In this document: positions 48,318-58,866 of the stretch, one piece after another
Numbering within the stretch: the first letter of the stretch is position 1
Layout: the number at the start of each line of letters is the position of its first letter
The notes under the pieces: model-generated
Database searches by the model: none
Told to the model about the DNA's origin: nothing
The model's input: only the letters and a program-made list of their open reading frames with translations
DNA from: Trifolium pratense
Lineage: Eukaryota > Streptophyta > Magnoliopsida > Fabales > Fabaceae
NCBI RefSeq assembly: GCF_020283565.1
Contig: NC_060059.1
Span: forward strand, 36,510,338-36,574,337
Length of the DNA stretch: 64,000 nt
Direction: 5' to 3'
Made by a program: the position numbers and the translations under genes

Positions 48318-48394
48318 ACTATTTCATAGCCACCTGCTCACCTCTTTACTTCTTTCCATTACATATCTATCTACACACATATTCTAATACTAAG

Positions 48395-48548
48395 GGTCTT
48401 GTTAGGGCACATGTTAAGATATATCAAAATAGAATTTTAACATTTAATGATACAAGAAATTTAATGTTTCAAAAGTCAAAATGCACAAATTAATATTTAA
48501 TAATTTTTATTTTTGCTTCCTTAACATGTGTCTTAAGGGCACATGTTA
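48395..48548. mobile_element. Small MITE, same family as 41822
   Basis: The ends 'gttagggcacatgttaag' and 'cttaagggcacatgttaac' form inverted repeats around an AT-rich interior of about 110 bp. No gene is visible in the surrounding 48318-48960. Confidence 0.65.
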
Positions 48549-48963
48549 ACATTCTCATAAAAGATTTGGTGTTGTGGCCATCATAGAAATGCTCGTGATA
48601 AACATTCTTTATAGTAGTATATAGCATTCAATTATCAGGTGGACAAAATTGTAATAGACGTGAACTAAAAATGAAGTTGGGTCAAGTTATACATATTTTT
48701 AAAAATAAATGACTAATTTAACATAGAAAAATATTTGTTTGAAACTTTAAAACATATTAGTCATACTTCCATCACCTACAATTTGAATTTGTGCAAATAA
48801 AAGAGAATGAGTTTTATGCGTGTATTTGGTAGAAATCATGGGTTGAATGAGTAATGAAGAATGTCTACAAGATAATTTCTTTTGTCATCCAACCCATTTT
48901 CTCGTGCGTTCTACAAATTTACAAAAATACCTTCATCTACTATTTAGGTAGCAGACCCCTCCC

Positions 48964-48964
<1 letters not shown>

Positions 48965-48996
<32 letters not shown>
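48965..48996. repeat. 32-base C homopolymer
   Basis: An unbroken run of 32 C residues, preceded by more C-rich sequence and followed at once by G and nine or more A. The complementary strand is a G run able to form G-quadruplexes. Homopolymers of this length are unstable and prone to sequencing and assembly error, so the exact count is doubtful. Confidence 0.9.
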
Positions 48997-49006
<10 letters not shown>

Positions 49007-49016
49007 ATCTTACATC

Positions 49017-49185
49017 TATAACGTCCGCTACTTAAGTAGCGGATGACATTTTCAAACATTTCTAATTTTTATAACGTTCATTACTTAAGTAGTGGAAGGA
49101 TAAAAATGAAGACATTTTCAAACATTTTTCATTTTTATAACGTTAGTTACTTAAGGAGTGGAAGGGTAAAAATGAAAACGCGTAG
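49017..49185. repeat. Three palindromic tandem repeats
   Basis: Three units of about 60 bp start at 49017, 49077 and 49136, each with 'ataacgt' followed by a palindrome. The first is perfect over 20 bases (tccgctacttaagtagcgga, 49024-49043); the others are decayed ('cattacttaagtagtgg', 'gttacttaaggagtgg'). 'gacattttcaaacattt' is shared by the first two. No gene is seen up to 49789; that stretch is the 3' flank of the RabGAP gene. Confidence 0.85.
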
Positions 49186-49789
49186 GGCGCACGAGAAATA
49201 TGAAGGGCGGCAAAAGATCTCTTTGCACAAAAGACAAGAATACATACATACATCACAGTTGTATTGTTACGTTTTGTATTCAATTTCCTTGCTAACAATT
49301 AGCATTGCTCTGGTCATAAAACATAACAAAATGATAAACAAACTTTTAGAAACTGATATCTTCACCTACTGCTCGAGAAACAAGCATCCTAGTTAAGCGA
49401 TGGCTGATTCAAAAGGACAAATAAATGACATAAAATTAGCAGAGCTAAACTGGAAAATACCCTATTCTAGAGAAGAAAGAAAAATAGACATTCTTAATTG
49501 TAGATAACAATTTAACATTTTGTAACAGTTATACGCCACTGCCACCTCTTCCCAGAGGGTGCTCCAGAGTCCTAGGACTGGTGTGTCAAATCAAAATTCA
49601 TTAAAGGAAAAAGAGCTAAAGAAGAAAATAAATAGAACGGCGTCTATATTTGGGAGTAATAAGCAATAACCCGTGCAGCGCAACTCCGATGCTTATTTTA
49701 AATGCAGAAGAGAATCTGCAAGTCTGAAATATAAGCAATTTTGTACACTAAAAATTATAAACTACATTTGCTTAGTGCATTGATCAGAA

Positions 49790-52700
49790 TCATGTCTCTA
49801 TTTTGTCATGAAGAGCGACCACTAAGCTATGTGCATCATCTAGCAATTTCAAAACATCAAGCTGTCCTGACATGCTATTGCATTCCCTAATGATCTCATC
49901 CATGCTGCTATACGTTTCAATGATCAGTTTCCTCCTCTGTAATACCGAAGCTGCTATTGCGTAAAGCAAAAGATCATCTGTCGGTGGTGCACGCTTTCTG
50001 ACTTTGTTCCATGCAGAAATCCCACCAATACCTGCTCTGATTGCAGCTTGATCTGCCCACATTACTTCCCAAAGGCAAAGAGTCTGTTCAAATGTCAATT
50101 CCCTTCGAAACAATACCACCACCATCCTATACACAAAAAAGCAATCTTCAGCTTGAAGTTTCTCCAAATGCTTAAATAGATGGGCATCCTTATACTTGAT
50201 TATTTTTGCAACTAATTCTAGTTGCCTCTTTATACCCACCTCATCAAGCCTAAAATTTTGTCGTGCCTTCTTCATGAATCCAACGAAACACCAGAAAGCC
50301 TCATGATCCTCTGATATAATACTAATTATAGGAGATAGCAGGTCACTCATACCCTGGCAGTAGCCAATTTCAGAGTCATATAGTGCATATGCTTCAAGAA
50401 TAGCAACTAGTCGGGCAGCATGTAAGATTCTGCCAGCCTCTAGGTGACCATAATCCTCCAAGCCAACATCCTCAGCAGTACGACGTGCTATATTGTCTGA
50501 TATGGCAGCTTGAGAGGGATAGTGTTCCATCCATTCTGCATTGGCACGTATTGCATCGAGTCGGATAATTCGTTGCCAGGTGGAGAAGTCTTCATTAGTT
50601 GGTAGCTTCGGTGGAACTTTTTTTTGTAAGGGAGATGAGACTTCCTTGGAAGTTTTCACGGGGTTGTTATCTTCTGGAACATCATCAGGAGGAGCTGTTT
50701 GAATTACTTCAGAACCTTCAGCAGAATCCTTGGTAGTTTTAATGGGGTTGTTATCTTCCGGAACATCAATGGGAGGAACTGTTTGAATTACTTCAGGAGC
50801 TTCAGTGGAATCTGTATCCAGTATAGATGCATCAGCATTGTCAACATTAACATAATCATCTTCCAATGAGACGGTGGATGGATAATCTGAATATTCAGCG
50901 TCTGGAGTTATGTCCTGACTAGAAAGGAATTCCCTGGAACTGGCAGCATCATCGGAACTAGAAGAACCAGAATCTTGAAGACTTCCATCACCTCCTTCAT
51001 TGCTGATTTCACCAAGATCATTTAACTTGCTTCTTTCACTGCTTTGCTTGATGAGTTTCCTGCATTTTCTACGGAGTCCTTCATACTTCTTTCTGTGTAT
51101 AATAAAAATTTGCCACAAGATCAATCTGATGTTAACACCCCGTCCATCTCAACATAAATAAAAAGTGTAAAGAATATAAATTTAAATTATTGATCATGCA
51201 CAAAGATATATAATAAATTGGGAATGAAACTTGTATGCCAACCTATTTTGAGTTCTTACAGCATCTCTTTCATCTTTGGTGCTGTTAAAGTCATACCTGT
51301 CTAAGTCATACAAGTGTAATCAGTAACTGTATAAAAGAAAAAAGTAAAACACAATCTAACAGTCTAATATAAAGAAAGTACAAGGTAATCCATACCCTTT
51401 CCTAATGCATAATTGTATATTAACTAAAAGATGACTAAGATAAGATTCATTGTAATTATGCAAGAGTGAAGACTATGACTATCTACAAATGAAATAAAAA
51501 GAATGGCATGCTTACACTCCAAGTAGAAATGGCCAAACTTCATCCCTTATTCTAGGATGAACACCCTGCATCAGATATTTATAATGCGATCAATTCCACA
51601 AAGAAACGAAAGCTACACAAATTTAAAGTACAGGTGAATGAACTGGTAAACTCACTCCACTGCGCACTTTTTTCAGGAGCTTAATTCCACCATCACGAAG
51701 TCTACCATCTTCTGTAAACAAGCTTTTCCAATACTGAGGTGAAAGGGCGTGTTTTCTTTTCCTGCATGATCACAGTGATTTAAGTTGACCAATAAAACAT
51801 GAGAAAAAATTATTTGGTACTGCTTTTAAAAAAAGTAAACAACAGTGCTCTAGCACAATGGGGGAACAATATCAAGCACTTTATGGTTTTCCCCCATTGA
51901 AAAAGTCTTATCATAGATTACTTACATTCTATTCTACTAGTGTTTGTAATTTTTGAGCGAGTCGAGACACTTCATACAAAACTATCCAAATATTTTAACA
52001 GTTATTATTGTGTTAGAGCTACCTGCTTCTATTTATCTAACTAACTATTTTAAGAAAAGTCACATGCTATTAACATGTGACGGCCTTTTACAGCTATGTG
52101 TCCAGCCATTCCCTCTCAAATCCTTACAATCTTACACGGGGTCTTTACTAGTCTAAATTTATGATTGGAGCTCCTGCCAGTTGTGCACTTTTCAGCACAC
52201 CGTAAGGACAAACCACTGTATTTCTCAAAAAAAATACTAACCTCAACATATGATACATTAGCAGCTCTATTTACTACTACAATTACGTCACTTTTCCCAT
52301 TCCAAGAGTTGAAAGAACCTATGTTCTCCAAGGAAAACATTTATAGCGGCGCAGCTTGTTGCCCGTTTGTCTTTCATTCATATGTAATTACCCTATATTT
52401 ATTAAACGAAATGATAAAAATTATATGGTTTAATACTATAATTCAGCATTTCTTAGTTATTTACAAAATCAAGTATACTACATAGTTTCCACCCTAAAAT
52501 AAGTACCAGATGCATCAGTTCTATAGCATAGACCATTTACACGCAATAATTTTAAGGAAAAAACTTACATGTTGATCTAGCTTTTTCTGTTCCTCATTGA
52601 AAATATAGTAAAATATATATTACCACGTAAATCTTTATATCTTTTCATGAAACTAACTGTTTTTTTGTAACAGGAATAGGTTGAACAGTGTCTATAGCAT

Positions 52701-53554
52701 TGCAGGTAAGTTTTGTCCTAAATTTAATCAGGCCTGGAGAATATCATTCTTAACTCTTAAGTGCCCAAATAACATTATGCAAGCTCAAAATATATACTAA
52801 CACAAATCTTTCTTTTTAAGCTCTAAATATATCTTTAGTAAAATAAAAGCTCTAAATATATCCAAAAATCTGTCGTTACAGCATTCCTTCTTCTTGAAGA
52901 CCCGGTATCTGTCTCAAGGACTGACTAATCCGAGGGACACCAAACCACTGCCCACTAGTGGCACCGGGACTTGACCCTGAGACTTTAAGAGGAACACACT
53001 CACTCCAAGGTCCCTAGCCAATCAATCCATCGAATGGAAACAACACTATGACGACATATTTTTGGATATGAATGTGAATCATCACCATCATCATCATCAT
53101 CATCATCATGGAATAAAACATAATGAAGCAATAAATAAAATCCGACGAAATCCAATTGATTTAAACAAGATATTATACAGTTAAAATAGAAGTTAACAAC
53201 AACAATGAAGATCTTATCCACAACTTGATGAATCACATGATGAATAAAGCGATTCAAGTACAAAAATAGAGATCTAGCTGAAATCAATGAATCGATCAAC
53301 AAAAAAAAAGTTGAAAAAGTGTTGTTAGGGTTTTTGGAAGATTATGTGATGCGATGATTAATTTACCTGCTGGCACCGTAGAAAATGACAGCGACAATAG
53401 CAACACCAGCGAGAGCGGTGAAAACAACAGCGGGAGTAGAGTTGGCTTGAGCGGCGGCCATGAGAGATAATCTTCCCTTACGGCCGGTTTTGGTACCGGC
53501 GGCAACAGATAGAATGGCAGTTGTGTCGGTGTGTAAGTGAGCGGATGTGTTCAT
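49790..53554 (-). CDS. TBC-domain Rab GTPase-activating protein
   Basis: Five exons (53554-53367, 51761-51656, 51565-51516, 51296-51243, 51092-49790) give 566 residues. An N-terminal hydrophobic segment at about 42-60 (VVFTALAGVAIVAVIFYG) could anchor it in a membrane. The TBC domain starts near 99 (GVHPRIRDEVWPFLLGV), is interrupted by an acidic serine-rich insert (about 150-290), and resumes with both catalytic fingers: IRLDAIR (arginine 315) and GYCQGMSDLL (glutamine 379). Both are intact, so it should stimulate GTP hydrolysis by a Rab GTPase in membrane traffic. The insert has a 28-residue tandem repeat (EVIQTVPPIDVPEDNNP at about 233, EVIQTAPPDDVPEDNNP at about 261). A downstream Met (residue 32) is an alternative start. 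Intron 1 is 1.6 kb. Confidence 0.92.
52895..53110. repeat. SINE remnant and ATC microsatellite in RabGAP intron 1
   Basis: Positions 52900-53030 resemble, on the minus strand, the SINE at 18365-18490 ('ttaagaggaacacactcac'). Right after it (about 53079-53109) lie about nine consecutive atc units. Neither disturbs an exon. Confidence 0.6.
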
Positions 53555-54171
53555 CTCATCTCATCTCATGGAGGATGACAAATTGAAATTACAATACTGC
53601 CCTTTTGTTTTCTACGCTAAGCGCTACCATTTCGTTCACCTTCGAAGGTATTTCTGTATTTTGTTCGTGTATAGGAATTGGAAGAAGAAGAAGAAGAAAA
53701 GAAGGGTTCGTTCGTGATGATTATTACGCACGCCTAGAAGAAGAAAGTTAGCAATGTTAGGTTTTTTTTGTTAAGATTCGTAGTTTTTTCTGTTTACTAA
53801 TATTATTATTTGAGATTTGTTTTGTTTGTTCCACTTGAGAGAGAGGGACATAACTTACTTATCCAATTTTGTGCAATATATAACAAATACAAATAATATT
53901 TTTTGTCAAAACAAAATTAAAACAAACAAAAATATTTGTCCACAAATAGTAATTTACTAGCAAAAATAAATGTGGAATATGTTTTTTTTGACATTAAATG
54001 TGGAATATGTTATGCTTGCGACTAAAGTTTGAACTTTAGCTCATTCACTTATGATGATGTGTGAATTTAGAAACAAGAAAAACTGGTACAAGCACCATTA
54101 TCACAAGGTAAATAAATAAAATTTGGAACAAGATTAAAAATCTTAAAATTAACAAGGGACGAATTCTTAAA
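53555..54171. other. RabGAP promoter and 5' flank
   Basis: This holds the upstream region of the minus-strand RabGAP gene, with a GAA-rich stretch (about 53680-53705) and a T-rich stretch. No gene is visible. Confidence 0.5.
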
Positions 54172-54462
54172 ATTGATTTGTCGCTTGATTAGCTTCTCTA
54201 AAAACATGTATCCATTTAATCGAATTCGCATTTTGATGAACCTGGTAAATATTCTCTATAAGAGTGCAATGAGGATGCATAAGGGGGTACCCATCGTTGA
54301 GTAACTTATCATCACCAAAGAGTCTGAATAAATTATAATCTTGTGAAATCCTCTCTCACAAACCAACTTAACGCCATGTAATATTCACTTCCCCATAGCT
54401 CTCTGCTTCAAGAACCGAGACATGTTGTAATCTTGCTGCAAACGCAACCAAAAACAACTATT
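54172..54462 (-). pseudogene. LINE RNase H remnant
   Basis: Minus-strand pieces in two frames read HVSVLEAESYGE, VCERGFHKIIIYSDSLVMIS and then HPHCTLIENIYQVHQNANSI with KWIHVFREANQATN. This is the RNase H fold of a plant LINE (E in LEAES, D in YSDS, and the FREANQ block before the final motif). Frameshifts break it. It lies just downstream of the PPR gene's 3' end and is unrelated to it. Confidence 0.75.
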
Positions 54463-54756
54463 ACTATCTCGCAATTAATTTTTCATGCCATTTTTGTCTG
54501 TTTTAATTCTTCATTCAATGTTGCATACAAATTTTATGAGGGGTATAATATAACAACTATCACTATCACTAATAGCATCCTTGGGCCAGATACGGAGTCT
54601 TAAAAAAAAAAAGTTATCACTAGCAGCGTGGTTTCAATTTCATGACGATATGGAGGCCATCGTTGTATGTATATTCTTGAGTAGTCATCTTCTGAAATAT
54701 GTACATGTATATTTTCTTACAATGTCTACTCCTATTAATATTGTACAACTCTTTGC

Positions 54757-57264
54757 TCATGTTATAAATGATTTATGTTCTTTTATTCTAATAAACTTGG
54801 TCAAATTATCCAGCATATAATATATCTCTTCTGCTCTTTGGTGAGTTTTATCACTAGCAAGAAAAACATGAACCCCATCTCTATCTTCTATCCAACTACA
54901 TCCTGGGCTCTTTTGCATTCCCCTATCATTCATCAACTCTCTAATTTTAGCAAGATCATGCCATCGCCCTGCAGAAGCATACAAGTTTGCTAACATAACA
55001 TAGTTTCCGGTGTTACCCGGCTCCAATTCTATGAGTTTTTCTGCTGCAATTTCACCTAAGGAAACTTCCTTGTGAATAAAACAACCTCCAAGCAAAGCAC
55101 TCCAAGTCACTGAATCAGCTTCCATTGGCATGTTTTTGATGAGTTGAAATGCTTCATCGAGCTTCCCTGCACGACTCAAGAGGTCGACCATACACGTATA
55201 ATGTTTTAATGTGGGTGTGATGTTGAATTTTTTCATTAAATAAAAGCATTCATAACCAATCTCAATGGATCCTGCATGAACACATGAAGAAAGAACTGAT
55301 AGGAAAGTTATATGGTCCGGTCTAACTTTGTCAGCCAACATTCTGCGGAAAATAGCAATTCCTTCTTCTCCATGTCCGTGCATAGCATAAGCAGTGAGCA
55401 TAGCATTGTGGCACACCAAATTAGGATTTGATATCTTGTTATAAACTTGATAGCAGTGTTTAATACCGCCACATTTTGCATACATGTCTACTAAGGTGGC
55501 TCCAATATGAACATCAGAGTCGTACCCGGCTCTTACGGAATATGCATGGACCTGCTTTCCTCGGTGAATTGTTGCCAACTTGGAGCATGCTGCTAAGATT
55601 ATTCCAACTGTGTATATGTCAGGCCTCAAATTTGAAACCTGCATTTCATTGAACAATTGCATTGCTGGATCATATTGTTTATTTTCCACAAGGCCAGCTA
55701 AAATACTATTCCATGTATACACATTTGGCTCAAAACCATCCCTTTTCATTCTCTCAAGAAGTTCTCTGATCTTTTCAATTTGATTAGACCGAGCGTAGCC
55801 AGATATCAATGCATTCCATGTTGATGTATCTCTTTCACTTATTTCATCAAATGCCATTTGAGCAGCTATAATGTCATTGCATTTACAGTACATTTCTACC
55901 AAAGCTCCGCCGACAAAACTGTTGGACTGCAGACCTTTGACAATTGCAATGGAATGTATCTCTTTCCCTCGTCGAATAGAAGCCATATCAGCACAGCCAG
56001 TAAGGACACTTCCAAGAGTGAATGAATCAGGTTCAATTCCGTTGATCAGTAAATCTCGAAACAATATGAGAGCTTCATTAAGCATGAAATTATTCACATA
56101 CCCGGATATCATACAATTCCATGATATTCTATTCCTCTTCCTCTCCACACCTTCTTGTTCCATCTGATCAAATAATTCCTTTGCCCTTATAATGTTCCCG
56201 TGTTCCGAATAACCAACTATCATTGTATTGTAAGACGCTGCACATTTCCTCACATATTTGGAAAACACTTCGAAGGCACTTTTCATATCACCACACCTTC
56301 TATACATATCCACTAATGCATTCACAACAAAACCATTAGAGAACAACCCACGTCTAACAATATAGCCATGCAATACTTTCCCAAGGCAAAGCCTTTTCAT
56401 CCTAGCACAAGCAGGTAGAACGCTCGCCAGCGTCCGAGCATTTGGCGCCACCCCTGCTCCTACCATTCTAGCTAACAATTCAACCGACTCAACATCATAA
56501 CCATTACTCGAGAATCCTCCAATAACTGCACTCCAAGTAACAACATTGGGTTCCAACTCACTCATCAACATATTTTGCAAGAGATCCAACGCTTCATGCA
56601 CCATCCCATTAAAAGCACACGCAGTTATAATAGAATTCCAAGAGACACGATCCTTTAGCGGCATTGCTTCTAAAACTTTCTTAGCCTCACCCAAACTCCC
56701 ACATTTACCATACATATCAATCAAAGCATTCCCCACATAAACATTAGTAACAAACCCATGTTTCAAAATCATCCCATGAAGTTGTCTACCTAATTCCAAA
56801 TCACGAAGACCACAACAAATGTTCAAAACAACAGGAAACACAAAAAAATCCAATTTTTCTCCCACCCCATCATCACATAACAGTTGTTCAAAAAGCATAA
56901 CACCTTTTTCAAACAACCCCATATTAAGGTAAAGACGTATAAGTGCAATCCAAGAATGCAAGCTTTTAACAGGCATTATGTCGAACAGGTGGCATGCATC
57001 TTGGAAAAAGGAGTTAATTGAATACATTTGGAGTAACTTGGTTTGAACAAAGTGGTGATTGTGAAAGCCAGTTTTGATGGAGTGGGCATGAAGTTGTTTT
57101 CCTAAAGTGAGGGAGTTGGAATATTGGAGAATGGTTGAGTAGGTGCTGGAAGTAAGTGGGTGGGTGTAAAGAAGGGATAAATTGAGTGGTTTTGTTTGGT
57201 TTTGGGGAATTGGTGTGTTTGGTTGTGATTGAAGTGTGAGGGGTTTTGAAAGCAAGGTATGCAT
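54757..57264 (-). CDS. PPR protein, PLS class, E-type
   Basis: Intronless, 835 residues. After a leader rich in S, T and P ([18 protein letters not shown]), consistent with organelle targeting, about 20 degenerate 31-36-residue PPR motifs run from about 65 to 760 ([40 protein letters not shown] and [20 protein letters not shown] are clear examples). An E/E+ tail follows ([17 protein letters not shown], ending IKEHKSFIT). There is no DYW cytidine-deaminase domain, so if it acts in C-to-U RNA editing it would need a deaminase partner. Its RNA target is not readable here. It faces a DYW-type PPR gene divergently, 1.6 kb away. Confidence 0.93.
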   Translation of the reverse strand: MHTLLSKPLTLQSQPNTPIPQNQTKPLNLSLLYTHPLTSSTYSTILQYSNSLTLGKQLHAHSIKTGFHNHHFVQTKLLQMYSINSFFQDACHLFDIMPVKSLHSWIALIRLYLNMGLFEKGVMLFEQLLCDDGVGEKLDFFVFPVVLNICCGLRDLELGRQLHGMILKHGFVTNVYVGNALIDMYGKCGSLGEAKKVLEAMPLKDRVSWNSIITACAFNGMVHEALDLLQNMLMSELEPNVVTWSAVIGGFSSNGYDVESVELLARMVGAGVAPNARTLASVLPACARMKRLCLGKVLHGYIVRRGLFSNGFVVNALVDMYRRCGDMKSAFEVFSKYVRKCAASYNTMIVGYSEHGNIIRAKELFDQMEQEGVERKRNRISWNCMISGYVNNFMLNEALILFRDLLINGIEPDSFTLGSVLTGCADMASIRRGKEIHSIAIVKGLQSNSFVGGALVEMYCKCNDIIAAQMAFDEISERDTSTWNALISGYARSNQIEKIRELLERMKRDGFEPNVYTWNSILAGLVENKQYDPAMQLFNEMQVSNLRPDIYTVGIILAACSKLATIHRGKQVHAYSVRAGYDSDVHIGATLVDMYAKCGGIKHCYQVYNKISNPNLVCHNAMLTAYAMHGHGEEGIAIFRRMLADKVRPDHITFLSVLSSCVHAGSIEIGYECFYLMKKFNITPTLKHYTCMVDLLSRAGKLDEAFQLIKNMPMEADSVTWSALLGGCFIHKEVSLGEIAAEKLIELEPGNTGNYVMLANLYASAGRWHDLAKIRELMNDRGMQKSPGCSWIEDRDGVHVFLASDKTHQRAEEIYYMLDNLTKFIRIKEHKSFIT

Positions 57265-58866
57265 GTTGTTAAGATGATAGTAGAGTTAAAGACAGTATAC
57301 AAAAGGAATAGGGAAGCAACTGCAAAAGGAGTTAAGATTTTTATTGCTTATTGGAGGGAAAAAGTTTAGATTTTGTTTTGGATGAGAAATATAAGTGATA
57401 GAATATTATTCTATTAGTGAAAAAGATTCTGGTTACACTCTTCTCTTAATTGGTGCACAAGCTGCCACTAATGCTACTGTGTTAATTCATTTTGGAAGTT
57501 ACTTATGTGCTTACTTTGTAACACTTTATAAGATAAAATTGACGACTTTTTAGGTTCATTGTATATTTAATGTATCTAGTCCATAATATAGATCAGATAC
57601 ATTAAATATACAATGAATTTTGAAAGTGCATTTTTAGGTATAAAGTGTTATGGAGAGAGTATATGCCAACCAAAAGATTTTGTTACATTTTGTGTCATCA
57701 CTTTTGTGGTTGCTTGTTGAAGTGGATTCAGCAAGGCTTTTATTTTATTCCTTTGGTGCATTGGTTGTTTAGTTTGGCTGTTTAGCTTGTTTGGCATGTG
57801 ATGATCTATTAGAGAGATTGAAGACCTGTTTGGTTTGGCTTGAAAGTCAATGAGAGTATCTCTATGTTGGTTGCTCATTGACATGTTTGAAGCTTAGGTG
57901 TGAAGAAATTGAAGTATTTGGTTACAGCTCAGTGTCTGAGTATTGTTCAAGTCACATGTTTGATGTTTTAATTCTTCTTACGTTCTGCTATAGTGATTAG
58001 CCTTATTGGTGTTCTACTTCTTTGTTGTCTTGATGGAGATTAGCCTTATTGGCTTTCTTATGAACTTCTATCCAAGGAATGTGACTCCGAGAATTTTTCA
58101 TTCTCATGCTTGTTTCAAGTTTTTATAAATTATGCATATGAACTTTTTATTCTTAAGAATATAATTTAGACACGAGTTTTTCACTTTCTATTCTCATGTT
58201 AAAGGATGTGCATCTTATATTCCCACGAGAATAAAAGGTAACTACTCATAACTTTTTACTCCCCATTATTTTTAACTCATTTTTTTAATTTAATATTTTA
58301 AACTTTTAATTAAATTTATAATTGATAGGAATAATATTCACGTAATAATATTCAATGGAATAATATGGGAAATTCTATGGTACACCAGACCATTAAAATG
58401 ATAGGTAAATGAATCTTTTTTAAAATAATTTTTTTCTATCATTAAAAACATTATAATAACCAAATATTATTTATCGAAATTGTCAAAAATATAAAATTTG
58501 ATATTTTTTGAATTTTTATTCCTAATATTAGTCAATATTGTATTTTTTTAATCAAAAACTTAAAAAAAAATTAGTGAATTGCTTATAAACAGTGAAATTG
58601 TGATTTTTCTTGTAATATTATTATCTCTAAAATACAATAATCAGCTTAATTCATGAAAATAATCGTTAATTTATAAATTTAACGACTTAATGTACTGATA
58701 GATTCGAATTATTCTGATGTACCGTAGAAGCTCCCGAATAATATTTATTCCAAGGATTATGTTTCCCAACTGTCGCTAACGGAATGAGATTAACAGTGTA
58801 CTGCCGAAACAAAACCGCAACATCACACTCTCTTAACTCAATCTAGCTTTCGTTGCCATTGCTGTA
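57265..58866. promoter_or_regulatory. Divergent promoter region between two PPR genes
   Basis: About 1.6 kb separates the start codons of the two PPR genes. It must contain both promoters, but I cannot assign individual boxes with confidence. At 57518-57651 lies a fold-back MITE whose arms include 'ttcattgtatatttaatgta' and its inverse. The rest is AT-rich. Confidence 0.5.
57518..57651. mobile_element. Fold-back MITE
   Basis: A nearly perfect inverted repeat: the left arm 'taacactttata ... tgtatatttaatgtatct' and the right arm its complement ending 'tataaagtgtta', around a short loop near 57585. About 134 bp in all, with no coding capacity. It lies in the shared upstream region of the two PPR genes. 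Confidence 0.75.

Noticed and set aside
53000..53505. Minus-strand frames with aspartate runs near the RabGAP first exon
   Set aside because: They come from the ATC microsatellite and an alternative frame of exon 1.
54775..56740. Plus-strand open frames across the PPR gene
   Set aside because: Antisense shadows of the 835-residue PPR frame, without domains.
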